DNA of 43,918 nt from Pseudomonadota bacterium (GTDB lineage Bacteria; Pseudomonadota; Gammaproteobacteria; Acidiferrobacterales; Acidiferrobacteraceae): positions 1 to 43,918 of the forward strand of contig JAJYPQ010000002.1 in NCBI GenBank assembly GCA_021795255.1, written 5' to 3'. The notes beneath the pieces were generated by a model. The model was not told the origin of the DNA. It saw nothing but the letters and a program-made list of their open reading frames with translations, and made no database searches. A program made the position numbers and the translations under genes. Below, in pieces: positions 9,007 through 19,489 of the stretch. Within the stretch, counting starts at the first letter, position 1. The number at the start of each line of letters is the position of its first letter.

Positions 9007-9612
9007 CTAACCCTTATGCTCTGTTGGCATCTTAATAATGCGCAGCCGATCGCGCGCCTGGACATTGACCTGTTGCGCTGGGTTCTGATACTTCGTGCCC
9101 GGTCGTCTACGCATCGTCAAGGCAATGGCGGCAATGATCGCGACCAGAAGAATCACCGCAGCGATCTCGAATGGATAAACATACACCGTATACAAAAGCC
9201 TGCCCAAAACCCTGGTATTGCTATAGTGGGCTCCGAAGCCCTTGGGAATGGGAACTTTGTGAAGGCCAAACTGGGCCGGTCCCACGGCGATCGCCATTTC
9301 GACGACCATCAGAACGGCCACCAAGCCCCCGAGCGGGAGATAGTCCCCGAAACCCTGTCGTAACTCGGCCAGATTAACGTCGATCATCATGACGACAAAA
9401 AGAAACAGCACCATGACGGCACCCACGTAGACGAGCACCAATACGATCGCGAGAAACTCGGCCTCCACCAGCATCCAAAGAGACGCCGCGCTCACAAAAG
9501 CGAGCACCAGAAACAAGGCTGCCTTGACCGGATTGCGGATAGTCACGACCATCGCCGCCGACCACAGCAGTACGGCCGAAAAAAAATAAAAGACGAGGCT
9601 CTCAAACGTCAT
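9007..9612 (-). CDS. nuoJ: NADH-quinone oxidoreductase subunit J
   Basis: Membrane subunit of complex I next to the quinone-reaction module; 201 residues with five helices. The conserved third helix reads VLVYVGAVMVLFLFVVMM, the segment with the pi-bulge that takes part in coupling. NuoJ is followed by nuoK after a short gap and preceded by nuoI. The ATG at 9612 has AGGA about eight bases upstream. The hydrophilic C-terminal tail of about 30 residues is poorly conserved, as usual. Confidence 0.94.
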   Translation of the reverse strand: MTFESLVFYFFSAVLLWSAAMVVTIRNPVKAALFLVLAFVSAASLWMLVEAEFLAIVLVLVYVGAVMVLFLFVVMMIDVNLAELRQGFGDYLPLGGLVAVLMVVEMAIAVGPAQFGLHKVPIPKGFGAHYSNTRVLGRLLYTVYVYPFEIAAVILLVAIIAAIALTMRRRPGTKYQNPAQQVNVQARDRLRIIKMPTEHKG

Positions 9613-9627
9613 GTCGGGTCCTAGGCT

Positions 9628-10116
9628 CTAGCGATAGCGGGCATCGGCTGCCCTATCTGCGGCGATCTCTTTCTCGTATTTATCGCCGATTGCGAGCAGC
9701 ATCTCCTTCGTGTACACGAGATCTCCGCGGTGCTCGCCATGATAATCGATAACCCGCGTTTCGACGATCGAATCGACTGGACAAGATTCTTCGCAAAATC
9801 CGCAGAATATACATTTTGTGAGATCAATGTCATAGCGCGTCGTCCGCCGAGTCCCGTCGGCGCGCTGCTCTGAGTCTATGGTGATGGCAAGCGCTGGACA
9901 CACCGCCTCGCACAGCTTGCAGGCAATGCAGCGCTCTTCGCCATTGGGGTAACGGCGCAGGGCGTGCAGTCCCCGAAACCGCGGCGACTGGGGCGTGCGT
10001 TCGTCCGGATACTGCACGGTAATTTTGCGGGCAAAGAGATGGCGACCCGTGAGCGCCATACCCCGTAAGAGCTCGACGAGAAGGAAGCTGTGCAGATATT
10101 TCCGTATCGCTTTCAT
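9628..10116 (-). CDS. nuoI: NADH-quinone oxidoreductase subunit I
   Basis: Peripheral-arm subunit of complex I that carries two [4Fe-4S] clusters (N6a and N6b) and hands electrons to NuoB. The 162-residue protein shows both binding motifs: C63-x2-C66-x2-C69-x3-C73 ([12 protein letters not shown]) and C102-x2-C105-x2-C108-x3-C112 ([12 protein letters not shown]). An N-terminal amphipathic segment anchors it to the membrane arm. It follows nuoH after ten bases. Confidence 0.96.
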   Translation of the reverse strand: MKAIRKYLHSFLLVELLRGMALTGRHLFARKITVQYPDERTPQSPRFRGLHALRRYPNGEERCIACKLCEAVCPALAITIDSEQRADGTRRTTRYDIDLTKCIFCGFCEESCPVDSIVETRVIDYHGEHRGDLVYTKEMLLAIGDKYEKEIAADRAADARYR

Positions 10117-10126
10117 AGGAGCCCCG

Positions 10127-11173
10127 CTACCGATAGAACAAGAAAGCCCACGGCGTGAAAAATATCACCGCACCCATCACCCCTATCCAAACGAGAGTGA
10201 CGGGGATCAAGACCTTCCAGCCGAGCCGCATAATCTGGTCATAGCGGTAACGCGGGAAGGTGGCGCGCAGCCACAGATACAGGAACAGCACGGTGCTCAC
10301 TTTGAGCAAAAACCAGACAAACGGCGGCACCCAGGTAAACGGCGCGAAATCGAACGGCGGCAGCCATCCGCCAAGAAACAAAACCGTGGTCAACGCCGAC
10401 AACAGTATCATATTGGCATATTCAGCGAGAAAGAAGAGCGCGAAGGTCATGCCCGAATACTCGACATGGAAGCCGGCCACGATCTCCGACTCGCCCTCGG
10501 CAACATCAAAGGGGAGACGGTTGGTTTCCGCGACCCCCGAGATGAAATACACAATAAAAAGCGGAAAAAGTGGTAAAAACAGCCAATGCCAGAACCCGCC
10601 CGACTGTTCCAAGGCGATTTTGCGCAGGTTCAGGGTACCAGCTGCCATAAGAACGCCTACGAGCGCAAAACCCATGGCGATCTCATAGGCCACGATCTGG
10701 GCCGCCGACCGCAGCGAGCCCAAGAAGGCGTACTTGGAATTCGAGGCCCAGCCGGCAATCACGACCCCGTAGACCCCCATAGAGGTCACCGCCAAAACAA
10801 ACAACAGACCGGCGTTGACATTGGCCAGCACCAAGCCGGACGTAAAGGGAATGACCGCCCAAGCGACAAGGGCTGGCATGATGGCAAGCACGGGCGCCAA
10901 CACGAATAGGGCCTTATTCGCGCCAGTCGGGATAATAATCTCTTTTAAGAGCAGCTTTAAGGCATCGGCGATGGGCTGGAGCCAGCCGCGCGGGCCGACC
11001 CGGTTCGGACCGATTCGAACCTGCATGTAACTAATGACCTTGCGTTCCGCGAAGGTCAGGTAGGCGACGCTCAGCATGAGCGGCACAACAATGGCGACGA
11101 TCTTCGCGAGATCCCACAACAGAATCCGCGACCAGTCAGGAAAAGTCACCCAGAATGCCCCTAAGGATCCCAT
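10127..11173 (-). CDS. nuoH: NADH-quinone oxidoreductase subunit H
   Basis: Membrane subunit of complex I that forms the quinone chamber together with NuoB and NuoD; 348 residues, eight helices. Recognised by [20 protein letters not shown] after the first helix, the acidic loop [20 protein letters not shown], and the C-terminal [13 protein letters not shown]. All the conserved charged residues of these segments are present. It starts with ATG three bases after the nuoG stop. Confidence 0.96.
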   Translation of the reverse strand: MGSLGAFWVTFPDWSRILLWDLAKIVAIVVPLMLSVAYLTFAERKVISYMQVRIGPNRVGPRGWLQPIADALKLLLKEIIIPTGANKALFVLAPVLAIMPALVAWAVIPFTSGLVLANVNAGLLFVLAVTSMGVYGVVIAGWASNSKYAFLGSLRSAAQIVAYEIAMGFALVGVLMAAGTLNLRKIALEQSGGFWHWLFLPLFPLFIVYFISGVAETNRLPFDVAEGESEIVAGFHVEYSGMTFALFFLAEYANMILLSALTTVLFLGGWLPPFDFAPFTWVPPFVWFLLKVSTVLFLYLWLRATFPRYRYDQIMRLGWKVLIPVTLVWIGVMGAVIFFTPWAFLFYR

Positions 11174-11176
11174 ACC

Positions 11177-13531
11177 TTACGCTCGGCTCACCGAGAGCGC
11201 TCCCGACAAAGGCAAAAGCGCGGTAGATCGCAGGGCCGCGGGAATATAAGCGGCACCATCGGGAACCTGGCTATCGATGCGTACCTCCAGGATCAGCTGT
11301 ACGGTCCCCATAGTCACGCGGGCATCTCCGCCCGCGGCGAGCCCGCGGCCTTCCGCTTCCCGTTTATTGAGATAGAGGGCCGCCTCGCCATGATCCTTGC
11401 TCCTGTGAACAACATCCGAGTGGCGCACAATACTATCTGAATCATAAAGCGCGACCTGCGCAATCCGCTCAAACTCGGCGGCGGGCACGGGGGCAGGCGG
11501 TAAGGGCTCAGGGGTATAATGGGCCTTGGGTTCAATGGCGGTAGTCCTTAAAATCGTGCGAATCTCGTCCGTAGAGTCCACTGCACAACCCGCTACCCCA
11601 AGCTGCCCGGCCAGGACCCGCAAAATCTTCCACCCGGGACGGGCCTGGGCACGTGGCGCGACCGCTGCTGCAAAAGACTGCCAGCGGCCTTCGGCATTTA
11701 CAAAAGTACCGTCGGTCTCGGTAAAGGACGCCAGGGGCAAAACGATATGGGCGTAATCGAAAGCCTCAGAGCGGAACGCCGACAAGGACACCACAAACTC
11801 GGCGCCTTGCAAAGCCGCTAAGGACCGCCCGCCATCCGCACTGTCCCGGACCGGTTCTGCATCGATCAACAAAAGTCCCTTCAGACTGCCGTCTAGCATC
11901 GCAAACGCGTTGCGCCCGGGCTTCGACCTGGGCACACCCATGGGTCCTCTGTGAGGCACCACACCGGCAAGCCAAGCCCCGACTGAGTTCCCCAAGGGCA
12001 GATGACCCAGGACGGCCTTCGTAAGGTCGCTTAAGCATTGCGCCAAAGCGCGAATGAGGGCCGCCTGTGGGTGTTGCTCCGCAAGCGGTCCCAGGAGAAT
12101 CGAGGGACGCCTTGCCGCGCAGAGCCACTCGGCCATCCGGGTCTCGACGGCGCCTGGGTTCAGACCACTCACGAATTGCGCTACGTCCCGCGGCAGGTCT
12201 CGACGAATACGGGCCGCGACCACTTTTACGAGTCCGCCCACGGCCTCGGGTATCCGGCTCGGAGAAACAATGATCTTGTCGGCTACATCAAACGTAAAGG
12301 GAAAATCGAGCGGATTTATGACCCCGATCGTGGCTCCATCGAGGAACGCCTTACGCAGCCTATGGCCAAGTAAGGGCTGGTCTTTGCGGATATTACTACC
12401 AATCAACAAAAAGGCGTCTTTGTGCTCCAGCTCCTCAATCCGTTGGCCGAGCCAAGGAAAGGGCGGGGCGCCAGCGTCGTCGCGGAAATCCGTGGCCCGC
12501 AAACGATGGTCGATGTTCTCCGAGCCCAGTCCGCGCATTAACTGTTGCAGCAAATAGCCCTCTTCAACCGTGATTTGGGGCGACGCCAACGCCCCCAGGG
12601 CCTCGGCCCCGTGGCTCGTCACGACCTTACGCAAGCCCTCGGCGACCCTCTCTAAGGCCACGTCCCAATCGACCTCTTCCCAGGTCTCACCGACTTTCAT
12701 CATCGGGACATCTAGGCGATCCGGGCCATTGAGCGCTGTATAGCTGAACCGGTCTCGGTCGGACAGCCATACCTCATTGACCTCCTCGTTTTCGCGGGGC
12801 AACACGCGCATCACTACATTGCGCCGGGTCTCGACGGTCAGATTGGCGCCGACGCAGTCGTGGGGGCTAATCGAGGCATGCTCGGAAAGCTCCCAGGAAC
12901 GCGCCGAATAGCGAAACGGCTTTGAAGTCAAGGCGCCCACGGGACAGAGGTCAATCATGTTCCCGGACAACTCAGAATCGACTGTCGATTCGACGTAGGT
13001 CCCGATGCGCATGTGTTCGCCACGCCCAGTCGCGCCAAGCTCCATCATGCCACCGATCTCCTGCCCGAATCGTACGCAGCGTGTGCATTGGATACAGCGC
13101 GTCATATCGGTCGCAATGAACGGACCGAGGTCCTGGTCCTTGACGATGCGCTTGGCTTCTTGATAGCGCGACACGTCCCGCCCGTAGCCCACGGCAAGGT
13201 CTTGCAACTCGCATTCGCCGCCCTGATCGCAAATCGGGCAATCCAGGGGATGGTTGATCAGCAGAAACTCCATAACCCCCTTTTGCGCGCCCGCGGTTTT
13301 TTCCGAACGCGTAAAGACCCGCATCCCTTCGGTCACCGGTGTCGCACAGGCCGGAACTGGCTTCGCGACCCTCTCCACTTCCACGAGGCACATCCGGCAA
13401 TTGGCTGCGACCGACAGCTTCTTGTGATAGCAAAACCTGGGAATATAGATTCCCGCCGCCTCGGCGGCCTCAATCACCATGGCCCCCTCTTCTACCACGA
13501 GCTTTTTGCCGTCGATCTCTATATGTAGCAT
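11177..13531 (-). CDS. nuoG: NADH-quinone oxidoreductase subunit G
   Basis: Largest peripheral subunit of complex I, 784 residues. The N-terminal ferredoxin-like part has a [2Fe-2S] site (Cys34, 45, 48, 62), the His94-Cys98-Cys101-Cys107 site (HPLDCPICDQGGEC) for cluster N5, and a [4Fe-4S] site with Cys146, 149, 152 and a distal Cys196 (DLCPVGAL). A molybdopterin-oxidoreductase-like domain follows, which is structural in complex I. I did not see the four extra cysteines of the E. coli-type N7 site in the usual place. Starts at ATG 13531, 18 bases after nuoF. Confidence 0.95.
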   Translation of the reverse strand: MLHIEIDGKKLVVEEGAMVIEAAEAAGIYIPRFCYHKKLSVAANCRMCLVEVERVAKPVPACATPVTEGMRVFTRSEKTAGAQKGVMEFLLINHPLDCPICDQGGECELQDLAVGYGRDVSRYQEAKRIVKDQDLGPFIATDMTRCIQCTRCVRFGQEIGGMMELGATGRGEHMRIGTYVESTVDSELSGNMIDLCPVGALTSKPFRYSARSWELSEHASISPHDCVGANLTVETRRNVVMRVLPRENEEVNEVWLSDRDRFSYTALNGPDRLDVPMMKVGETWEEVDWDVALERVAEGLRKVVTSHGAEALGALASPQITVEEGYLLQQLMRGLGSENIDHRLRATDFRDDAGAPPFPWLGQRIEELEHKDAFLLIGSNIRKDQPLLGHRLRKAFLDGATIGVINPLDFPFTFDVADKIIVSPSRIPEAVGGLVKVVAARIRRDLPRDVAQFVSGLNPGAVETRMAEWLCAARRPSILLGPLAEQHPQAALIRALAQCLSDLTKAVLGHLPLGNSVGAWLAGVVPHRGPMGVPRSKPGRNAFAMLDGSLKGLLLIDAEPVRDSADGGRSLAALQGAEFVVSLSAFRSEAFDYAHIVLPLASFTETDGTFVNAEGRWQSFAAAVAPRAQARPGWKILRVLAGQLGVAGCAVDSTDEIRTILRTTAIEPKAHYTPEPLPPAPVPAAEFERIAQVALYDSDSIVRHSDVVHRSKDHGEAALYLNKREAEGRGLAAGGDARVTMGTVQLILEVRIDSQVPDGAAYIPAALRSTALLPLSGALSVSRA

Positions 13532-13549
13532 GGGCTCCCCCTGCGCTGC

Positions 13550-14827
13550 TTAGGCTGCAAGCGTAACTTGACAGCGCTGGTGCTGAATGTGGTACTCGAA
13601 CTCCTCGCGGAAATTCTTGATGAAACTGACGACTGGTAGGGCGGCAGCGTCGCCCAGGGCACAGATCGTGCGCCCTTCTATCTTTTTTGCCATGTCGACG
13701 AGCAGATCAAGGTCATTAGCGCGGCCCTCGCCGTGCTCGATGCGGTGCAATACCCGCGCAAGCCAGCCTGTCCCTTCCCGACACGGCGTGCACTGGCCGC
13801 AGGACTCTTCGTAATAAAAATGTGAGATGCGCTCCAGCGCCCGCACCATGCATGTGGAATCGTCCATGATAATGACAGATCCCGCCCCGAGCATACTGCC
13901 GGCCTTGGACAGAGCGTCGTAGTCCATAGTGAGATCCATCATCACCTCCCCGCGGAGGACCGGAACCGAAGAGCCGCCCGGGATGACGGCCTTCAACTTC
14001 CGGCCATGCCAGACGCCGCCGGCCATCTCAAGCAGCTCGGCGAACGGCGTACCCAAGGGGACCTCGTAGTTTCCTGGGCGGTTGACATGCCCTGACACGG
14101 AAAAAATCTTGGGGCCACCGTTATTCGGTTTGCCAAGTCCTAGGAACCACTGGCCCCCGTGACGCAGAATCGCGGGCACGGATGCAAGCGTCTCAGTGTT
14201 ATTAATGGTGGTGGGGCGGCCATACAAACCGTAACTCGCCGGGAACGGGGGCTTAAAGCGTGGCTGCCCCTTTTTACCCTCTAAAGATTCAAGCAGCGCT
14301 GTCTCCTCGCCGCAGATATAGGCGCCCGCCCCGGAGTGCGTAAACAGTTCGAAATCAATACCCGAACCCTGGATATTTTTTCCGATAAAACCCGCGGCCC
14401 GAGCTTCGGCTAAGGCCTCCTCGAAGCGTTCTATGGGCTCGTGGAACTCGCCACGAACGTAGTTATAGCCGATGGTCGCTCCGATCGTGTAGCCGGCTAT
14501 CGCCATCCCCTCGATGAGGGCGTGGGGGTTATAGCGGAGGATGTCGCGATCCTTGAATGTGCCCGGCTCGCCCTCGTCGGAATTACAGACGATGTACTTC
14601 TGGCCTGGGGCGCTGCGCGGCATGAAGCTCCATTTGAGTCCAGTCGGAAAGCCAGCGCCCCCGCGGCCTCGCAGCACTGACTTCTTGATCTCGGTGATAA
14701 TCTCGTCCGGAGGCGTCTTTTCCCTCAAGATCCGGCGCCATGCCTCGTAACCACCTTCACCCTCGTATGCATCCAAGGCCCAAGGACGGTCATGATGCCG
14801 GTGAGGTAAGCACACTTCGTTGGCCAT
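13550..14827 (-). CDS. nuoF: NADH-quinone oxidoreductase subunit F (NADH-binding)
   Basis: Flavoprotein subunit of complex I that oxidises NADH with FMN and passes electrons to the iron-sulfur chain. The 425-residue protein has the nucleotide/FMN glycine motif [13 protein letters not shown] at residues 54-66, the [13 protein letters not shown] segment near 167-178, and the N3 [4Fe-4S] ligands Cys343, 346, 349 (ESCGQCTPC) with Cys389. The ATG at 14827 is chosen because GGAG lies five bases before it. A GTG at 14833 overlaps the nuoE stop but has a poorer site. Confidence 0.96.
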   Translation of the reverse strand: MANEVCLPHRHHDRPWALDAYEGEGGYEAWRRILREKTPPDEIITEIKKSVLRGRGGAGFPTGLKWSFMPRSAPGQKYIVCNSDEGEPGTFKDRDILRYNPHALIEGMAIAGYTIGATIGYNYVRGEFHEPIERFEEALAEARAAGFIGKNIQGSGIDFELFTHSGAGAYICGEETALLESLEGKKGQPRFKPPFPASYGLYGRPTTINNTETLASVPAILRHGGQWFLGLGKPNNGGPKIFSVSGHVNRPGNYEVPLGTPFAELLEMAGGVWHGRKLKAVIPGGSSVPVLRGEVMMDLTMDYDALSKAGSMLGAGSVIIMDDSTCMVRALERISHFYYEESCGQCTPCREGTGWLARVLHRIEHGEGRANDLDLLVDMAKKIEGRTICALGDAAALPVVSFIKNFREEFEYHIQHQRCQVTLAA

Positions 14828-14829
14828 CG

Positions 14830-15300
14830 TCACTCCAAACCTGCAAGGATTTCATCGACACGAGCGGGTGTCAGGTTTTCGTAGTAAGTCTTGCCTATCT
14901 GAAACATGGGCGCGCCACCGCAGGCCGCGAGACACTCCACCTCTTTCAGCGTAAACCGCCCGTCGCCCGTCGTTTCGCCAAAACCTATACCAAGTCGCTG
15001 CTTCAAATGCGCCACAATATCGTCACTACCCCGCAAGAGGCAGGAAATGTTCGTGCATACCGAAATCTTATGACGTCCGACCGGCTTCAAATCGTACATC
15101 GAATAGAAACTTGCGACCTCATAGACCAGGATCGGACGCATGCCCAGCAAGTCCGCGACGCAATCCATGAGCGGGACACTGAGCCAACCGTGCTCGTCCT
15201 GGGCGATATGCAAAGCCGCGATAACCGCTGACTGCTTATGCTCGGGCGGGTATTTGGCCACTTCCAGGTCAATCTTCGCTAGCGACTCTTTAGACAGCAT
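14830..15300 (-). CDS. nuoE: NADH-quinone oxidoreductase subunit E
   Basis: Thioredoxin-like [2Fe-2S] subunit of complex I (cluster N1a), 156 residues. The four ligands Cys82, Cys87 (CTNISC), Cys123 and Cys127 (CLAAC) are all present in the canonical spacing. The helical N-terminal domain includes the family segment [15 protein letters not shown]. It works together with NuoF, whose gene follows at once; the last codons of nuoE supply the ribosome-binding GGAG of nuoF. Confidence 0.96.
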   Translation of the reverse strand: MLSKESLAKIDLEVAKYPPEHKQSAVIAALHIAQDEHGWLSVPLMDCVADLLGMRPILVYEVASFYSMYDLKPVGRHKISVCTNISCLLRGSDDIVAHLKQRLGIGFGETTGDGRFTLKEVECLAACGGAPMFQIGKTYYENLTPARVDEILAGLE

Positions 15301-15305
15301 AAACC

Positions 15306-16559
15306 CTACCGGTCAATCTCGCCGAACACGATATCTTGAGTCCCGATGATAGCGACGACATCCGCTATCATGTGCCCACGAGCCATTTCATCTAAGGCCG
15401 CGAGATGGGGAAAGCCCGGGGCACGGATCTTCAGCCGGAAGGGCTTATTGGCTCCGTCCGAAACCATATAAATCCCAAACTCCCCCTTAGGGTGCTCGAT
15501 GGCGGCATAGGCTTCACCCTCCGGCACCGAATAGCCTTCGGTAAAGAGCTTAAAATGATGGATCAGCGACTCCATGTCGCGCTTCATCTCCTCGCGCGAA
15601 GGCGGCACAATCTTATGATCGGCAACAATCACAGGGCCTGGGTTTTTACGCAGCCAGTCTATGCATTGCGAGACGATGCGGTTTGATTGGCGCATCTCCT
15701 CGACGCGCACGAGATAGCGGTCATAGCAATCGCCATTGACGCCCACCGGTATATCAAAATCGAGCTGATCGTAGACTTCATAAGGCTGCTTTTTGCGCAA
15801 ATCCCACTCCACGCCGGATCCCCTCAGCATCGGGCCCGTGAAACCCAATTGCAGAGCGCGCTCGGGCGTCACCACACCAATTCCGACCGTACGCTGTTTC
15901 CAGATGCGATTGTCCGTGAGCAGGGTCTCGTATTCGTCCACATAGCCCGGGAAGCGCTGACAGAAGTCGGCCAGGAAATCGAGCAGGCTGCCTTGGCGAT
16001 TGGCATTCATGCGCTCCACATCTTTCTGATCATGCCAGCGGGAGACGCTGTAGTGCGGCATCGTGTCGGGAAGATCGCGGTACACCCCTCCTACCCGATA
16101 ATAAGCCGCGTGCAAACGCGCTCCCGAAACAGCCTCGTACACATCCATCAAGTCTTCGCGTTCGCGAAATGCATACAGAAAAACGGTCATGGCCCCAATG
16201 TCGAGGGCATGCGCCCCGAGCCATAGCAGATGATTCAAAATTCTGGTCACCTCGTCGAACATGACCCGAATGTACTGGGCCCGAACCGGGACATCGACCT
16301 TCAAGAGTTTTTCGAGCGCCATGACGTAGGCGTGTTCGTTGCACATCATGGACACGTAGTCCAGACGATCCATGTACGGGATCGATTGGTTATAGGGTTT
16401 ACTTTCTGCGAGTTTCTCAGTCGCCCGATGCAAAAGCCCGATATGCGGATCGGCGCGCTCAATCACCTCGCCATCCAGCTCCAAAACTAGGCGCAGAACC
16501 CCATGGGCCGCAGGATGCTGTGGCCCGAAGTTCATGGTGTAATTACGAATCTCTGCCAC
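15306..16559 (-). CDS. nuoD: NADH-quinone oxidoreductase subunit D
   Basis: 49-kDa-type subunit of complex I, related to the large subunit of [NiFe] hydrogenases, and part of the quinone site with NuoB and NuoH. The 417-residue protein begins [20 protein letters not shown], with the quinone-contacting histidine in GPQHPAAHG, and contains [20 protein letters not shown] and the C-terminal DIVFGEIDR. The start is GTG at 16559, supported by AGGAGG six bases upstream, and the gene overlaps the end of nuoC by 17 bases. Confidence 0.96.
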   Translation of the reverse strand: MAEIRNYTMNFGPQHPAAHGVLRLVLELDGEVIERADPHIGLLHRATEKLAESKPYNQSIPYMDRLDYVSMMCNEHAYVMALEKLLKVDVPVRAQYIRVMFDEVTRILNHLLWLGAHALDIGAMTVFLYAFREREDLMDVYEAVSGARLHAAYYRVGGVYRDLPDTMPHYSVSRWHDQKDVERMNANRQGSLLDFLADFCQRFPGYVDEYETLLTDNRIWKQRTVGIGVVTPERALQLGFTGPMLRGSGVEWDLRKKQPYEVYDQLDFDIPVGVNGDCYDRYLVRVEEMRQSNRIVSQCIDWLRKNPGPVIVADHKIVPPSREEMKRDMESLIHHFKLFTEGYSVPEGEAYAAIEHPKGEFGIYMVSDGANKPFRLKIRAPGFPHLAALDEMARGHMIADVVAIIGTQDIVFGEIDR

Positions 16560-17139
16560 CGTAGCCCTCCTCGCGAATCACTCGTGGCACCAGAATGCGT
16601 GGTTCGATACTGACCGGCTCGTAGACGACGCGCTTTTTTTCCGGGTCATAGCGCATCTCCACCCGTCCGCTCAACGGAAAGTCCTTGCGAAAGGGGTGCC
16701 CCACGAACCCATAATCGGTCAAGAGGCGGCGCAAGTCCTTATGACCAGTAAAGACCACGCCAAAAAGATCGAAGGCCTCCCGTTCGTACCAGTCGGCGGA
16801 CGCCCAAACCGGGACCAGAGAGGCCAGAACCGGCTGATCATCGGCCAGAAACGTGCGCATGCGCAAACGCCTGTTGTTCTTGAGCGACAGCAAGTGCACA
16901 ACCACCGCAAACCGCGGGCCGCGGAGCTCTTGTTCCTTGTACGAAAGGTAATCGACCCCACAGAGATCGATCAACTGCTCGAAGGCAAAGCCGCCGTCTG
17001 CGCGCAGTATGAGGCAGGCGTCGACCCAACTGTCGCGGGCGATCTCGAGGGTCACCTCGTCATGCTCGATCTTTGACGCCACGACAGCCGCGCCGAGCGT
17101 TTTTTGGGCGTAGTCGAGGAAGGCCTCGTGCGTGGTCAT
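16543..17139 (-). CDS. nuoC: NADH-quinone oxidoreductase subunit C
   Basis: 30-kDa-type peripheral subunit of complex I, 198 residues, separate from nuoD (not fused as in E. coli). The family signature [30 protein letters not shown] (partly quoted here as two segments [11 protein letters not shown] and HKDLRRLL) is intact. An open frame extends about 40 codons further upstream but is arginine-rich and unlike the family; the ATG at 17139 (protein [12 protein letters not shown]) is the plausible start although the ribosome-binding site there is weak. Confidence 0.94.
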   Translation of the reverse strand: MTTHEAFLDYAQKTLGAAVVASKIEHDEVTLEIARDSWVDACLILRADGGFAFEQLIDLCGVDYLSYKEQELRGPRFAVVVHLLSLKNNRRLRMRTFLADDQPVLASLVPVWASADWYEREAFDLFGVVFTGHKDLRRLLTDYGFVGHPFRKDFPLSGRVEMRYDPEKKRVVYEPVSIEPRILVPRVIREEGYGGRDS

Positions 17140-17164
17140 AATAAGGGGGAGCCTTGATCCGTTC

Positions 17165-17641
17165 TCAGCGCGCGATCGTGTTCGTGCGCCGAATCTTGTT
17201 CTGAAGTTGGATGATGCCGTAGAGAAGCGCTTCCGCCGTCGGCGGGCACCCCGGCACATAGACGTCTACAGGAACGATGCGGTCGCATCCGCGGACGACC
17301 GAATAAGAATAATGATAATAACCACCTCCGTTGGCGCAGGAGCCCATAGAAATAACCCAACGCGGCTCGGCCATCTGGTCATAGACTCTCCGCAAGGCCG
17401 GGGCCATCTTATTCACCAACGTTCCGGCCACGATCATCACGTCCGACTGTCGGGGGCTTGGACGAAACAAAACACCGAAGCGGTCCAAGTCATAGCGTGA
17501 GGCCCCAGCGTGCATCATCTCAACCGCACAGCACGCCAAACCAAACGTCATCGGCCACAGCGATCCCGTGCGCGTCCAATTGATAATCTTGTCCGCCGAT
17601 GTCACGACCCAGCCCTTATCGAGAACGCCCTCTACTCCCAT
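17165..17641 (-). CDS. nuoB: NADH-quinone oxidoreductase subunit B
   Basis: Subunit that carries cluster N2, the last iron-sulfur centre before quinone. The 158-residue protein shows the adjacent cysteines Cys37-Cys38 ([10 protein letters not shown]) with Cys102 (GSCANGG) and Cys132 (VPGCPPT), the full N2 ligand set. The start ATG 17641 gives the standard N-terminus [10 protein letters not shown], with GGGAG seven bases upstream, and overlaps the nuoA stop by ten bases. A start seven codons further upstream is possible. Confidence 0.96.
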   Translation of the reverse strand: MGVEGVLDKGWVVTSADKIINWTRTGSLWPMTFGLACCAVEMMHAGASRYDLDRFGVLFRPSPRQSDVMIVAGTLVNKMAPALRRVYDQMAEPRWVISMGSCANGGGYYHYSYSVVRGCDRIVPVDVYVPGCPPTAEALLYGIIQLQNKIRRTNTIAR

Positions 17642-17988
17642 TCCAGCGCTCCCTTCATCCACTCATAGATAAATCCGACGACCAAGATTCCCAAAAAAAT
17701 GACCATGGCCACAAACCCTGGTCGGCCGATTTGTTTTAAAGCCACGGCCCACGGGAACAAAAAGGCAATCTCGAGATCGAAGACGATGAAGAGAATGGCA
17801 ACGAGGTAATAGCGCACATCGAACTTCATGCGCGAATCTTCAAAGGCCTCGAAACCACACTCATACGCCGATAGTTTAGCGGCGTCCGGACGATGGGGGG
17901 CAAGTAAGCGGCCAAGCGCCATCGGCAAGACGCCGACGAGGATCCCGATGCCAATAAAAATTAGAATGGGTAGATAATTCTGTAACAT
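17632..17988 (-). CDS. nuoA: NADH-quinone oxidoreductase subunit A
   Basis: Small membrane subunit of complex I, 118 residues with three helices, and first gene of the operon. The loop between helices 1 and 2 has the conserved [20 protein letters not shown] with the cysteine exposed near the quinone site. Helix 2 reads [21 protein letters not shown] sigma70-type promoter lies about 60 bases upstream. A purine-rich GAGGGAAGGGG directly precedes the ATG. Confidence 0.95.
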   Translation of the reverse strand: MLQNYLPILIFIGIGILVGVLPMALGRLLAPHRPDAAKLSAYECGFEAFEDSRMKFDVRYYLVAILFIVFDLEIAFLFPWAVALKQIGRPGFVAMVIFLGILVVGFIYEWMKGALEWE

Positions 17989-18045
17989 CCCCTTCCCTCA
18001 AAGTCCTAGCCATCGTGCGACCCCTGGTGAATAACCGGGTCGGCT

Positions 18046-18075
18046 AGTCTAGGCATCGGCACGCGCGCAAGTCAA
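18046..18075 (-). promoter_or_regulatory. Predicted sigma70-type promoter of the nuo operon
   Basis: On the minus strand TTGACT (18070-18075) and TAGACT (18046-18051) are 18 bases apart, close to the TTGACA/TATAAT consensus. The site lies between the tRNA-Leu gene and nuoA and would start transcription near 18038, leaving a leader of about 50 bases. Read-through from the tRNA/secG unit cannot be excluded. Confidence 0.6.
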
Positions 18076-18152
18076 GCCGCGTCCTGAGCCATAGATTTAT
18101 TCTATTTCAAGCATTTAGCCGGGCTTTGGGTGGCCCGACAACGAGGAAAAAC

Positions 18153-18237
18153 TGGTGCCGAAGGCGGGACTCGAACCCGCACAGCTTGCGCCACCGCCCC
18201 CTCAAGACGGCGTGTCTACCAATTCCACCACTTCGGC
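18153..18237 (-). tRNA. leuU: tRNA-Leu (anticodon GAG)
   Basis: An 85-base class II tRNA with encoded 3' CCA. The 7-bp acceptor stem GCCGAAG/CTTCGGC, D-arm TGGTGGAATTGGTAGACA, anticodon stem CCGTC/GGCGG with loop TTGAGGG (anticodon GAG), a long variable arm and the TTCGAGTC T-loop region are all readable. It reads codons CUC/CUU. The position right after secG is the classical leuU position of gammaproteobacteria. A GC-rich hairpin without a U-tract follows it on the minus strand. Confidence 0.97.
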
Positions 18238-18268
18238 GAACTCGATCACTCTCCTGAACTGTCCTATC

Positions 18269-18610
18269 TTACGGCCTCTTCTGTCCCGACGGGGCCTTAG
18301 GAACAGTGGGGAGAGATTGCGGGGCCGGCGCTGCGGGCCCCGCGGGCTTGATAACCTCTGTGACGCTCTGCGCGGAACGCGGATGCGCGGAGAAATAGGC
18401 CAGCGCTAAACTCGTGACAAAAAACACAGTGGCGAGCACCGCGGTCACATGGCTCAAGAAGGTGGAAGAACCCCGGGAGCCAAAGAGGGTCTGCGAAGAA
18501 CCGCCACCAAAAGACGCCCCCATGTCCGCGCCCTTGCCATGCTGCACAAGAACGATCCCGATCAAGGCCAGCGCCACCAACACCTGTAAAACCACCAAAA
18601 ACACTGTCAT
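18269..18610 (-). CDS. secG: Preprotein translocase subunit SecG
   Basis: Small accessory subunit of the SecYEG protein-export channel; 113 residues. Two hydrophobic helices flank the conserved cytoplasmic loop (VLVQHGKGADMGASFGGGSSQTLFG, with QHGKGADMGASFGGG as the signature). The C-terminal 40 residues are rich in alanine and proline, low-complexity and not conserved. It lies between tpiA and the tRNA-Leu gene, and the short 31-base gap to the tRNA suggests a shared transcript. Confidence 0.95.
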   Translation of the reverse strand: MTVFLVVLQVLVALALIGIVLVQHGKGADMGASFGGGSSQTLFGSRGSSTFLSHVTAVLATVFFVTSLALAYFSAHPRSAQSVTEVIKPAGPAAPAPQSLPTVPKAPSGQKRP

Positions 18611-18619
18611 AAATGACCT

Positions 18620-19384
18620 TTAGCTGGCGCCGCAAGCGGCCCGACATATCCCTGCAAACTCGATGGCGTTCAAGGCGGCCCCGCCTATCAAACCGCCGTC
18701 GATATCGTCCTGGGCAAATAATTCCCGCGCATTCTGCGCCTTTACGCTACCGCCGTACAAGATGCGCAAGGTGGCGGCCGCTTCCGGGTCGTGCTTGGCT
18801 ATAGTCTGACGTATAAACGCGTGCACCTTCTGGGCCTCGGCGGGACTCGCGGCCCGACCCGTGCCAATGGCCCACACGGGCTCGTAGGCGACCACGGCCT
18901 GACGGAATGCCTCGCGGCCCCCGTCCTGAAAGACCGCCGCCAGTTGGGCCCTCACGACCTCTTCCGTCCGATTCGCGTCACGGTCGGCCGCACTTTCGCC
19001 GACACACAAGACCGGTACCAGTCCGGCGGCGCGCGCCCGGATAAACTTTTTCGCCACCACCTCGTTGGTCTCGGAAAAAAGCGCGCGACGTTCCGAGTGT
19101 CCTATGATAGCAAACTCACAGCCCATGTCGCGCAGCATCTCACCGGAGACCTCTCCTGTGTACGCGCCATCGGAATACAGGCTCAGGTTCTGAGCGCCCA
19201 AACCAATGCCCGAGGCCTTGCGGCGCCCGTCGTCAACAAGGGCCAGAAACGGATAAGGGGGGCACACCGCTACTTCGACCGCGGAAAGCTGGGCCAACTC
19301 CTCCTCGAGAGCCGCGAACAAAGCCCGCACTTGGTCGCGTCGGCCGTTCATCTTCCAGTTACCCATCACCAAAGATTGCCGCAT
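18620..19384 (-). CDS. tpiA: Triose-phosphate isomerase
   Basis: Interconverts dihydroxyacetone phosphate and glyceraldehyde 3-phosphate in glycolysis and gluconeogenesis. The 254-residue TIM barrel contains all catalytic residues: Lys11 (GNWKMN), His96 (IIGHSERR), Glu168 (AYEPVWAIGTG), plus the phosphate-binding GGSVKAQNA near the C-terminus. The ATG at 19384 has AGGAGG four bases upstream; a further 20 codons upstream stay open but have no similarity to the family. Neighbours glmM and secG are the usual ones. Confidence 0.97.
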   Translation of the reverse strand: MRQSLVMGNWKMNGRRDQVRALFAALEEELAQLSAVEVAVCPPYPFLALVDDGRRKASGIGLGAQNLSLYSDGAYTGEVSGEMLRDMGCEFAIIGHSERRALFSETNEVVAKKFIRARAAGLVPVLCVGESAADRDANRTEEVVRAQLAAVFQDGGREAFRQAVVAYEPVWAIGTGRAASPAEAQKVHAFIRQTIAKHDPEAAATLRILYGGSVKAQNARELFAQDDIDGGLIGGAALNAIEFAGICRAACGAS

Positions 19385-19489
19385 GCGCCCTCCTGTGCTC
19401 GTCGAACGGCCGCCGATGTTACCGGCATGCAGGGCTGAAAGCAATTTAGGGACCCGGGGAAGCGAGAGCCGCGAAAGGGCCCGCGCGCG

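Noticed and set aside
18104..18140. GC-rich hairpin after the tRNA-Leu gene as a rho-independent terminator
   Set aside because: The stem GTCGGGC/GCCCGGC is good, but no U-tract follows, so I do not list it as a terminator.
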